From: CAZCPB01 sp044223975
GTDB taxonomy: Bacteria > Planctomycetota > Phycisphaerae > Phycisphaerales > UBA1924
Direction: 5' to 3'
Length of the DNA: 64,000 nt
Assembly: GCA_044223975.1 (NCBI GenBank)
Contig: JBGALI010000004.1
Span: 1-64,000 of the forward strand
Shown: positions 50,366-59,494 of the stretch, piece after piece
How positions within the stretch are numbered: position 1 is the first letter of the stretch
Layout of the letters: each line of letters opens with the position of its first letter
Position numbers and translations under genes: made by a program
The notes under the pieces: model-generated
Databases searched by the model: none
Seen by the model: only the letters and a program-made list of their open reading frames with translations
Told to the model about the DNA's origin: nothing

Positions 50366-51538
50366 GTGTTCGAAGACTTCCTTTCAACCCTGCTCAACGG
50401 ACTGGCCGTCGGCAGCCTGTACGCGCTCATCGCGCTGGGCTACACGATGGTCTACGGCATCCTGAAGTTCATCAACTTCGCCCACAGCGACGTGTTCGTG
50501 CTGGGGGCGTGGGTCTCGTTCGGCGCGGCTTCGGTCGCGGGGCTGGCCCGCGGCGGGCAGGAAGTCCCCATCCCGGCGTGGCAGTTCTACGCCCTGGGAG
50601 CCCTGGGTATCGCCGGCTTGGCCGTGCTGACGTGGGAGTTCATCCGCTCCCGGACGAAGAACGCGGCCGTGCTGCGGGGGCGCGGCGGAACGATGATCGG
50701 CGTGTGCCTGTGGGGGTTTGGCACGCTGGGCCTGGTCGTGCTCGCGCGTCACGGGCACCGGGCCGATTGGCCCGGCCTGGCGGTTGGCGGGCTGGTGCTT
50801 TTGACGGCGATGTCCGCGTGCGGCGCGGCGGGGTTCTCGCTTGAGCGCCTGGCCTACAAGCCGCTGCGGCGGGCCCCGCGCCTGAACGTGCTCATCACCG
50901 CGATCGGCGTGTCTCTGCTGCTCCAAAACTTGGGGCAGCTCAACTGGATGTTCGGCACGCGCCCGCAGCCCATGCCGCCCCTGATCCCCGACCGCGTCCT
51001 GGCGACGCTCGCCGGCGGCGAGCTGCTCGCCGACGGGACCCGAACCCCCGCGGTGCAGCTGCACATGGTCGACGCGCTGGGCGCGGGGACCGCCGTGGTG
51101 CTGATGATCCTGCTGGATTTCCTGGTCTTTCACACCAAGCTCGGGCGGGCCATGCGGGCGGTGAGCTTCAACGAGCGCACCGCCGCGCTCATGGGCATCC
51201 CCGTCGACCGCATCATCAGCTTCACGTTCGTGCTGGGCGCCGCGCTGGCCGCCGCGGCAGGATTCCTCTACGCCCAGAAGTACTCCGGCCTCAACCAGCC
51301 CGCCGCGGCGGGGTGGGTGCTGCTGGGGCTCAAGGCGTTCGTCGCGGCGGTGGTGGGTGGGGTGGGCAACATCCGCGGGGCGATGCTCGGCGGCATCCTG
51401 ATCGGGCTGCTCGAGTTCTTCGGGATGACCTACATCTCAACGTCTCTGCGCGACGTGTACGTGTTTGCCGCGTTGATCATCGTTCTCCTGGTCAAGCCCA
51501 GCGGCCTCTTGGGCTCGACGGTGGCGGAGAAGGTGTGA
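50366..51538 (+). CDS. livH: branched-chain amino-acid-type ABC permease LivH
   Basis: The 390-residue permease has about eight membrane segments and the LivH signature near the N-terminus (N-G-L-A-V-G-S-L-Y-A-L-I-A-L-G-Y-T-M-V-Y-G). The C-terminal half has K-A-F-V-A-A-V-V-G-G-V-G-N-I-R-G-A and F-G-M-T-Y-I. An insert near residues 60-135, with a proline/basic loop (R-S-R-T-K-N-A-A-V), makes it longer than the usual 300. GTG 50366 is preferred; a TTG at 50333 also opens the frame. Solute identity is set by the binding protein, likely the livK product. Confidence 0.92.
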   Translation: MFEDFLSTLLNGLAVGSLYALIALGYTMVYGILKFINFAHSDVFVLGAWVSFGAASVAGLARGGQEVPIPAWQFYALGALGIAGLAVLTWEFIRSRTKNAAVLRGRGGTMIGVCLWGFGTLGLVVLARHGHRADWPGLAVGGLVLLTAMSACGAAGFSLERLAYKPLRRAPRLNVLITAIGVSLLLQNLGQLNWMFGTRPQPMPPLIPDRVLATLAGGELLADGTRTPAVQLHMVDALGAGTAVVLMILLDFLVFHTKLGRAMRAVSFNERTAALMGIPVDRIISFTFVLGAALAAAAGFLYAQKYSGLNQPAAAGWVLLGLKAFVAAVVGGVGNIRGAMLGGILIGLLEFFGMTYISTSLRDVYVFAALIIVLLVKPSGLLGSTVAEKV

Positions 51539-51544
51539 GGGGGA

Positions 51545-51610
51545 AGTGACGGAGTGACGGAGTGACGAAGTGACGGAGTGAAGACCCAGGACCCAGGACT
51601 TAGGACTTAG
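51545..51610. repeat. AGTGACGG and GACCCAG/GACTTAG short tandem arrays
   Basis: Four AGTGACGG-type 8-mers (51545-51576) plus a partial, then four 7-mers (gacccag, gacccag, gacttag, gacttag; 51583-51610). Both lie between livH and livM. The 8-mer is the same unit as at 12216-12259. Confidence 0.9.
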
Positions 51611-51626
51611 GACCGCCTCGAACACC

Positions 51627-53015
51627 ATGCCCTCTCTTTCCGAACGATCACGCTCTCTTCAGCCCGGCGCCGTTGGCGCTGTTGCGAAGTCGCTTGCGCC
51701 GTTGGCGGCGGCCGTCGCGCTTGCCGCGTTCCTGCACTTTGGGGTGAACCCGTTCCTGGTGGCGCACAGCGCCGACTTTCTTGCCAAGGTTCTCCTGGAC
51801 ATCGGCATCGGCATTCTTCTGGCCGTTTCGCTGACGATGGTCAACGGCTTCACGGGCCAGTTCTCGATCGGGCACGCCGCGTTCATGGCGGTGGGGGCGT
51901 ACACCGCCGCGGCCATCGTGTATTACTCCTCGTTCCGCCTCTACGGCAACGCCGGCGTGCACGGCGGGTTGATCAGCTCCATGCTCACCGGACGCGAGGC
52001 GCCGGTCGTCACGGGCGCCGACGGCCTGTTCCTGGGGTCGCTGCTGGCCGGGGGGCTGGTCGCGGCGGTGTGTGGTTATGTTGTTGGCCTGCCGTCGCTG
52101 CGCCTGCGCGGCGACTACCTCGCGATCGTCACGCTGGGGTTCGGCGAGATCGTGCGCGTCCTGATCCAGGCCCAGACCACCGAGGCGCTCTCCCCGGGCG
52201 CGTCGATCAGCAAGGAACACCTGAAGCTGATCCCGCAGTGGAAGGGCACGCTGACCGACGACGACCTGATGACCGCCGAGTCCATCGCCCAGGTGCCCGC
52301 GTACCTGTGGCCCAAGTACGTCGGCGGGGCCCTGGGATTCAGCGGGCTTCCGTTCTACACGAGCCTGTTCTGGGTCTTCCTCTTCGCGGGCATCACCGTG
52401 CTGGTCGCCTACCGCATCAAGCGGTCGAGCTACGGCCGGGCGTTCCTGTCGATCCGCGAGGACGAGATCGCCTCGGAGGCGATGGGTGTCGACACGACCA
52501 AGTACAAGGTCCGGGCGTTCGTGATCTCCGCGTTCTTCGCCGGGATCGGCGGCGGGCTCTACGCCCACACCGTCGGGGTGCAGCTCAGCCCGGCCGAGCT
52601 TGGTTTTCAGAAGAGCTTTGACATCATCATCATGGTGGTTCTGGGGGGCATGGGCTCGATCTCGGGGGCCGCCCTTGCCGCGGCGATCCTTACGATCCTT
52701 CCCGAACTGCTGCGAGAGCCGCCGAGTCTCTGGCCGTGGGGGTGGGCGGTGGCGGCGGCGCTTGCCGTGGCGCTGTTCGTGGTGCTTCGCGGCAAGCGCG
52801 GCCTGCGTGCCGCGGCGGGGATCCTCATCGCGGCCGGCGCGTGGGAAGGCCTGCGCGCCATCGCGCACCGCACCGGGATCAACCTGTCCGAGTACCGCAT
52901 GGTGCTCTACGCCCTGGCGCTGATCGTCATGATGATCCTCCGGCCGCAGGGCCTCTTTGGCATCCACGAGGTGTGGGAGCGTTCCACGTGGTCGTGGCTG
53001 AGGAGGAAGGCGTGA
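51627..53015 (+). CDS. livM: branched-chain amino-acid-type ABC permease LivM
   Basis: The 462-residue permease has about ten membrane segments. Markers are L-T-M-V-N-G-F-T-G-Q-F-S-I-G-H-A-A-F near residue 70, L-R-L-R-G-D-Y-L-A-I-V-T-L-G-F-G-E-I near 160, the EAA loop R-A-F-L-S-I-R-E-D-E-I-A-S-E-A, and V-L-G-G-M-G-S-I-S-G-A. It is longer than the roughly 330-residue norm because of an insert around residues 185-230. ATG 51627 lies after the short tandem arrays. Its stop overlaps livG by 4 bases (GTGA). Confidence 0.93.
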   Translation: MPSLSERSRSLQPGAVGAVAKSLAPLAAAVALAAFLHFGVNPFLVAHSADFLAKVLLDIGIGILLAVSLTMVNGFTGQFSIGHAAFMAVGAYTAAAIVYYSSFRLYGNAGVHGGLISSMLTGREAPVVTGADGLFLGSLLAGGLVAAVCGYVVGLPSLRLRGDYLAIVTLGFGEIVRVLIQAQTTEALSPGASISKEHLKLIPQWKGTLTDDDLMTAESIAQVPAYLWPKYVGGALGFSGLPFYTSLFWVFLFAGITVLVAYRIKRSSYGRAFLSIREDEIASEAMGVDTTKYKVRAFVISAFFAGIGGGLYAHTVGVQLSPAELGFQKSFDIIIMVVLGGMGSISGAALAAAILTILPELLREPPSLWPWGWAVAAALAVALFVVLRGKRGLRAAAGILIAAGAWEGLRAIAHRTGINLSEYRMVLYALALIVMMILRPQGLFGIHEVWERSTWSWLRRKA

Positions 53016-53779
53016 GCATCCTCCTTGCCGAGAACGTTTCAAAGTCGTTCGGCGGCCTCAAGGCCGTGCAGAACTTCCGTCTTTCGCTCCCCAAGGGCTC
53101 GCTGCAGGGGCTGATCGGTCCCAACGGCGCGGGCAAGACCACGGTGTTCAACCTGCTCACGGGCGTGTACCGCGCCGACACGGGAACCGTCACGCTCGAC
53201 GGGACGACGCTGAACGGCCTGCGCCCCAGCCGCATCGCCGCGGCGGGGATGGCCCGCACGTTCCAGAACATCCGCCTCTTCGGCGAGCTCAGTGTGCTCG
53301 ACAACGTGAAGATCGCCTGCCACCTCCGGGCCCGGACGGGCCTGCCCGGCACGCTGCTGCGCACGCCCACGCACGTCGGTGAGGAGCGCGCCATCGAGGA
53401 GCGTTCGCGCGAGCTTTTGTCGATCTTCAGCCTCGCCGATCGCGAGCACGACCAGGCCCGCAGCCTTCCCTACGGCGACCAGCGGCGGCTGGAGATCGCC
53501 CGGGCGCTGGCCACGGGGCCCAAGGTGCTGCTCCTGGATGAGCCCGCGGCGGGCATGAACCCGCAGGAAAAGAAGAGCCTGCGCGAGCTGATCCGGCTGG
53601 TGCGCGAGAAGTTCGGCCTCACGGTGCTGCTGATCGAGCACGACATGGGCGTGGTGATGGACATCTGCGAGCGGATCACCGTGCTCGACTACGGCCAGAT
53701 CATCGCCGAGGGGACCGCGAAGGAAGTGCAGAACAATCCCAAGGTCATCGAGGCCTACCTCGGCACGGAGGTGCACTGA
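53012..53779 (+). CDS. livG: branched-chain amino-acid-type ABC ATPase LivG
   Basis: The 255-residue ATPase has Walker A G-P-N-G-A-G-K-T-T, the signature L-P-Y-G-D-Q-R-R-L-E and Walker B K-V-L-L-L-D-E-P-A-A-G-M-N, then a C-terminal LivG-type end (I-E-A-Y-L-G). The signature differs from the common Y-G-Q-Q by Asp. It begins with GTG 53012, AGGAGG upstream and a 4-base overlap with livM. Confidence 0.95.
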   Translation: MSILLAENVSKSFGGLKAVQNFRLSLPKGSLQGLIGPNGAGKTTVFNLLTGVYRADTGTVTLDGTTLNGLRPSRIAAAGMARTFQNIRLFGELSVLDNVKIACHLRARTGLPGTLLRTPTHVGEERAIEERSRELLSIFSLADREHDQARSLPYGDQRRLEIARALATGPKVLLLDEPAAGMNPQEKKSLRELIRLVREKFGLTVLLIEHDMGVVMDICERITVLDYGQIIAEGTAKEVQNNPKVIEAYLGTEVH

Positions 53780-53781
53780 GC

Positions 53782-54491
<710 letters not shown>

Positions 54492-54495
<4 letters not shown>

Positions 54496-56648
54496 ACCGG
54501 CGCGCCGCCATCTTCGCCCTGGTTCTCTGGCTCATCGCCACGATGTTTCTGGGCGGCGATCTGGGGCGGTGGAACGACGACTACGAGTTCAACCAGCGCG
54601 TCCCCGAGACCGGCCGCTTCGACCGTCTGAACGAGCCGATGGAAGGCCAGTTCTGGCGGCCGCTGTTCTTCACGATCGTCCCGGCGCTGCAGACGCTGTG
54701 CTGGGACCACGCGTGGATCAACCACGCGATCCAGGCGGTGGCGCACGGGCTTGCCGCGATGGCGCTCTTCCAGATGCTGGGTGCGCTGGGCGTGTCCCGG
54801 GGGGTGCGTGCCCCGCTCGCGCTGCTCTTTCTGACCTGCCCCGTCACGTTCCAGGCGATCTTCTGGTCCGCATCGCTGCCCACGATCCTGAGCCCCGCGG
54901 CGTTCATGCTGGCGGCCACGCTGTACATCGGGTGGGTGCGCGGCAGGGGCGGGCCGGAGCGGCTGGCGGCGATCGTCGGGTTGTGCACGCTGATCCCGCT
55001 GATGAACGAGCAGCCCGCGCCGGCCCTGGCCGCTTTTCCGCTGCTGTGGATGGGCGCGGCCACTGGCGCCGTGCCGCGCCGCGCGATGGCGGCGCGGGCG
55101 CTGGGCCCGCTGCTGATCATCGGGGTGATCTACGCCGTGTACCTCGGCGCGTACCTGGCCACCTCGCCGCCGGGCTACCCCGCGACCCGCTCGACGCTCG
55201 TTCACGCGGACCAGATCGGTCCCCGCCTGACGCTTTTCTGGCATCGCGCCGTGGAGTGTCTGGCGCTCGGCGGCGGGTGGGGCTGGTTCATGAGGACCGG
55301 CATCGAGACGATCGGCGCCGCGGGATGGTGGGGCGTGCTGTGCGCGATCGCGGCGGTGTTCAGCGCGATCGCGTGGGTGGCGCAGGCCCGACCCGAAGAG
55401 CGCGAGCCCGATTCGATCCCGGCGGTCGGGCGCCTGCCAACGGCGATGTTCGGCGTTGGTGTCTTTGTGCTGTCGTGGTCGCCGATCTTCGCGATCACAA
55501 CGTACGAGCCCGCGTCGCGACTCTTTTACACGCCGCTGATCGGTGTGCTTGTCACGCTCGGCGCGCTCATCGACTGCGTTCGCCTTCGCGCTCCGGCGAT
55601 CGGTGGCGCGGCACGGTGCGCGCGGGCGGCGGTCGCGGCGGCGTGCCTGATCGGTGCGGTGTGCCTTGTCGGCGCGCAGCGGGCATTCCGCGATTCTGAC
55701 CGTACCGACGCGTCGTACGCCGATCAGCTGCGCGGCTTGGTTCCCGCGCCGCGCCACGCATCGTTCTTTGTTCCGGTGCGCATCGACGACCCGGTGTGCC
55801 GACTGGCTCCGACGTGGATCGATCTCAATTTTCACACCGTTCTTCTGTCCTCGTTCAACGCCCGCATGTGGATCAAGTTCGCGCTCGGGCGTTCGGACGT
55901 GTACTGCGGCACGTTCTCGCCGGACCGCGGCGCGTATCCCTCCGTCGATGCCCACGGACTGGGCTTTGCCTGGAAATTCGTGGACCCAGCGATCAAGGAG
56001 GGTCCGCCGGGCGTCTGGCGGGTGCCGTGGCCCGAGGTCGTGCCCTTTGAGGTCGACGGTCTTGGGACGCTGCGCATCGTGCCGCGGATCGTCCTTGAGC
56101 GGGCCGACAACGCCGACACGGTGATTGAAGTCCCCGAGGGCGACCGCAAGTGGGGGAGGACGTGCGCGTTCTACGACCATGCGTCGGACGGTTCGGTTCA
56201 CCCCCTGGGCGCCTGGGCCTGGGCCGACGGCGGCGTGGTCACGTTCGCCCGCGAGCGGCAGTGGACGGCGGTGCATTCAGCCGCGAGGCTCAGCGAGGCG
56301 CCGACCCGGCGCGTGATGAGCACGCCGCTCCCCGCGACGCCCGCGATCACGACGCTTTATTTCCGCGTCACGCTCCCCGAACCGCAGGCCCTGCCGCGTC
56401 CTGATGCGCCGGGCGCGGGGGCCCGGATCACCTGGTCCGTCGAGGGCGCCGCCCCTGGAGTTATTCACACCTCGGTGCTCACGAGCGCTTCCGTCGGAGC
56501 CGATCAACGCTGGACGCCGGTGACGCTCACGATCGGCCCGCACCCCGGCGCGGATTGGTCCTTGTGCGTCGCGGTCGAGCCCGAGAACGGACTTGCCCCG
56601 GCGACTCCCTTGGTGACCTCGGGCCTGTGGTCGGCGCGCCTGCCCTGA
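54492..56648 (+). CDS. polytopic membrane protein, possible GT-C glycosyltransferase
   Basis: The 718-residue protein has an N-terminal membrane segment followed by W-N-D-D-Y (Asp29/Asp30 in the first external loop, as in GT-C glycosyltransferases). About nine or ten further segments extend to residue about 395. A C-terminal soluble domain of some 300 residues ends near S-G-L-W-S-A-R. The segments are rich in Ala, Leu and Trp, with a T-C-P-V-T-F-Q-A-I-F-W motif. No sequence assigns a donor or acceptor. It overlaps livF (ATGA), so it is probably translated from the liv transcript; a link between amino-acid uptake and envelope glycosylation is speculative. It could instead be an unclassified planctomycete membrane protein. 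Confidence 0.72.
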
Positions 56649-56744
56649 TGTTCGGCTTTGACATCGACCCGTCCAACGGGGACACTCCCGGCTCCGGCCT
56701 CGGGCCGGGCGTACATCTGGAGAGGGCGGCACCGCCGCAGCGAA

Positions 56745-58787
56745 ATGCCCACCGACGCCCTGATCCCCGATATCGAGCTTGGCCAGGCCCTCCCCGAGGG
56801 TTTCGCGTGCGTGGCGTTCCCTGCCGCCAACGCCGCCCCGGATGCCGATCCGAGCATCGCCCCCCTGGCGCTCTGCCTGGTCATCCGTACGTCAGGCCCG
56901 GCGCTCATCAAGATCCGCCAGCGGCTCGCCGCGCGGGCGTTTCTGGCTTGCGTCGCCGATGCCGCGGGGCGTGTGCACCAGTGGGCCGAGGTATGGGTGC
57001 AGGACGTGGACGGGATGGCGGACGCCCTGCCGACCTACGTTGCCGCGCTGAACAACGCGAAGGTCGACGAGCGGTGGGCGTCGCGCACGGCGCTGGCGGA
57101 GCGCGTCTCGAGCCTCTGCCGCGCGGGGGGCCTTGCCGGCCTGATCCGGGTCGGATGGGAGGACGAGCACCCCACGCCGCTGATGCTGGATGTGAAGCGC
57201 CGCGCCCTGGTCCGTCCTGTCGAGCGAGGCACGGGCGGCCTGTGGGTGCTGTGCACCGATGATGCGCTCCTGGCCCGCAAGAGCCTTCCGGCGTACTCCA
57301 CTTCGCTCCACCGCTATCTCTTCGTGCGCGAGCTGGGCGAGGACACGGTCTTTGTGCCGGTCACGCGCGGCGCCCCGACCGGCGATCGCACGCTCTCACC
57401 GGAGGAGACGCTCGGCGTCGGTGGCGAAGGCTCACCCGAGCAGGTCTGGCTCAACTTCGGCGGCGGCCTGATGCTCGCTTGCCCGCACCCCGACCGCACG
57501 TACGAGGAATTCGCCGACGCCCTGGGCTCGATCGAAGCGTCGAAGGAAGACGAGGCCGCACGATCGGCGCCCAGAAAAACCAAGGGCACTACGCCGAAGA
57601 CCAACCTCGCGACCGCCACGCTCACGCTGGGACGTTCCGGGCGAGCCTCGCGACTGATGGAAACGCTGCACCTCAAGCTCCGCCTGCTGGGCGATGCGTT
57701 CGGTGCGGTGCGCGCGGCGGTGGCCGAGACCCAGACGCCGATGCTCAACCTGGGCCCCGACAGCTTCGGGGTCGTGATGGGCGCGGAGGCGTGGGGCCTG
57801 CCCACCGCGTGGAGCGCCCGCGCCGTGCTGCGCGATGCGGGCGACGCGGCGGTGCTCCGCGTGCCGGGCTCGGAGGTGACCTCGTTCGTCGGCCCTGGCG
57901 CGATCGGGTCCTCGGTCTACAGCCCGGGCTTCGTGGGGCGCTCGGTCTCGGGATTCGGCACGCTGCAGGTGCGCCAGGCCAAGACCGAGAACGGGCTTAC
58001 CGTCGTCGACGGCACGCTGCGCTCGACCGACCGCATCCGCGTGTCCGCGACCGACCTTGTCTGGCTGGGGCTGGAGATCGAGGGCGCGGGGCTCGTGAAC
58101 CTGTACGGCACCGCCGAATCCAAGGCCGCGGGCGCGACCACCGAGCTTCGCATCCGCACCGTTCCCCAGAAGCTCGACGAGCGCCACGCCCAGGCGCTGG
58201 CCAAGGCCGAGGGCCGCTCGCTCCCGGACGTCGACTTCCAGACCATGCCGGTGCTGAGCACGCCGTGCGACCTGTACGCCCTTGGCGTCTTGGCGATCCG
58301 CACGCTGCTGGTCGATGGGCGCAACACGCTTGCGGTCGCGGTCGACGAGGTGCAGAGCCTCTGCTCCGAGCTTGCCGCGTCGCACGACCCGGGGGTCGGG
58401 CTGGGCCTGCGCATCCGCGCGGTGCTCGAGGGGCAGGGCAAGGACAGCGCGGACCGGCGCTGGCTCGATGTGCTCGGGCCGCACCACCTCAGCGGGGAGC
58501 CGTGGGAGGGCGCCGACGCCTTGGCCGCGATCACCCCTGAGATCTGGTGCGATGCGCTGGGCGTGATCGTGCGGTGCCTGCCCGCGATGGGCCCCGACAG
58601 CGTCTGCCGCGACGCGGGCGATGCGCCCGCGGGCGCGGTCCACCGCGTGTTCGACAAGCCCATCGACGAGCTGCGCGACCTGTTGACCCGCACCCGCAGC
58701 GTGCTCATCGGCGACCCCCAGGGCGCCCGGGAGATCCGCGAGGCGATCGCCAAGTTCCTGCCCGGGGAGGCGGCCTCGCGGCGCTAG
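56745..58787 (+). CDS. kinase-like hypothetical protein
   Basis: I do not recognise this 680-residue protein as a whole. Near residue 504 the segment S-T-P-C-D-L-Y-A-L-G-V-L-A-I-R-T-L-L-V resembles kinase subdomain IX (S-D-x-Y-S-L-G-V-x-L). No glycine loop or catalytic H-R-D is clear, so a degenerate kinase is the most I can say. The middle has G-x-G-rich beta segments and a charged linker (near residue 270-285, K-E-D-E-A). There is no signal peptide. ATG 56745 is chosen over a TTG at 56658; neither has a strong ribosome site. It precedes the lipoprotein and the pseudokinase on the same strand. Confidence 0.55.
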   Translation: MPTDALIPDIELGQALPEGFACVAFPAANAAPDADPSIAPLALCLVIRTSGPALIKIRQRLAARAFLACVADAAGRVHQWAEVWVQDVDGMADALPTYVAALNNAKVDERWASRTALAERVSSLCRAGGLAGLIRVGWEDEHPTPLMLDVKRRALVRPVERGTGGLWVLCTDDALLARKSLPAYSTSLHRYLFVRELGEDTVFVPVTRGAPTGDRTLSPEETLGVGGEGSPEQVWLNFGGGLMLACPHPDRTYEEFADALGSIEASKEDEAARSAPRKTKGTTPKTNLATATLTLGRSGRASRLMETLHLKLRLLGDAFGAVRAAVAETQTPMLNLGPDSFGVVMGAEAWGLPTAWSARAVLRDAGDAAVLRVPGSEVTSFVGPGAIGSSVYSPGFVGRSVSGFGTLQVRQAKTENGLTVVDGTLRSTDRIRVSATDLVWLGLEIEGAGLVNLYGTAESKAAGATTELRIRTVPQKLDERHAQALAKAEGRSLPDVDFQTMPVLSTPCDLYALGVLAIRTLLVDGRNTLAVAVDEVQSLCSELAASHDPGVGLGLRIRAVLEGQGKDSADRRWLDVLGPHHLSGEPWEGADALAAITPEIWCDALGVIVRCLPAMGPDSVCRDAGDAPAGAVHRVFDKPIDELRDLLTRTRSVLIGDPQGAREIREAIAKFLPGEAASRR

Positions 58788-58933
58788 CGCCGGTCGGTTA
58801 CCATCCACCCACGCCGCGCGGCACAGGGGCCGCCGGCCGGGCACCCCGTCGTGTCGAGGCGGGAGGTCATGACATCACGCGGGGACGGTGCGCTCGCGGG
58901 CGCGCCGCCCTGGAAACGAAGGAGAGGCCGTTC

Positions 58934-59437
58934 ATGTTCAATCGATTCCTGAAGCTGGCGTGCACGCTGGCCGTGGCGTTTGTGGCGACGGGTCTGGTCG
59001 GGTGCTCGGCGAGCCCCAAGAAGTTCGACGTCGACGTCTCGATCGACCCCGACCTCAAGGCGTTCACGGTGCCGGTGGACATCATCGGCGTGAACAACGA
59101 GGCCGACCTCCCGTCGTGGCAGAGCATGGACGTGGACAAGTACTTCGCCGCCGGCAACGACAAGCGGGCCGGGGCCAAGAAGTACGAGATGCGGTTCACG
59201 CCCGGCGGGCCCGACCACATGACGCTGCTCGCCACCGACAAGATCTGGGACGAGTGGAACAAGCCCACCAACATCGTGATCTTCGCCCAGATCCCGCAGT
59301 ACGCCGGCGACCGCGGGTCGGGCGATCAGCGCCGCAAGGTGCTGGCGACCATGTCCGACACATGGGCCGAGGACAAGCTCGTGATCGTCGTGCGCAAGAG
59401 CGGGCTCGAGGTCCGCACGCCGCAGAAGAAAAAGTAA
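58934..59437 (+). CDS. small lipoprotein, TssJ-like in layout
   Basis: The 167-residue protein has a signal sequence and a lipobox L-V-G-C with Cys24, then a compact domain beginning F-D-V-D-V-S-I-D-P-D-L. It reads on through V-D-V-D-K-Y-F-A-A-G-N-D, a central R-F-T-P-G-G and a final V-I-V-V-R-K-S-G. This order recalls TssJ, the outer-membrane lipoprotein of type VI secretion, but the match is by layout only and may be coincidental. AAGGAGAGG lies just before ATG 58934, so it is well translated. It sits between two kinase-like genes. Confidence 0.6.
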   Translation: MFNRFLKLACTLAVAFVATGLVGCSASPKKFDVDVSIDPDLKAFTVPVDIIGVNNEADLPSWQSMDVDKYFAAGNDKRAGAKKYEMRFTPGGPDHMTLLATDKIWDEWNKPTNIVIFAQIPQYAGDRGSGDQRRKVLATMSDTWAEDKLVIVVRKSGLEVRTPQKKK

Positions 59438-59494
59438 CGGGCGCGCCGCGCCCCCGGTCGCGCGGGGCGCGGCGGTGGGCGTCACGGCGCGGGG

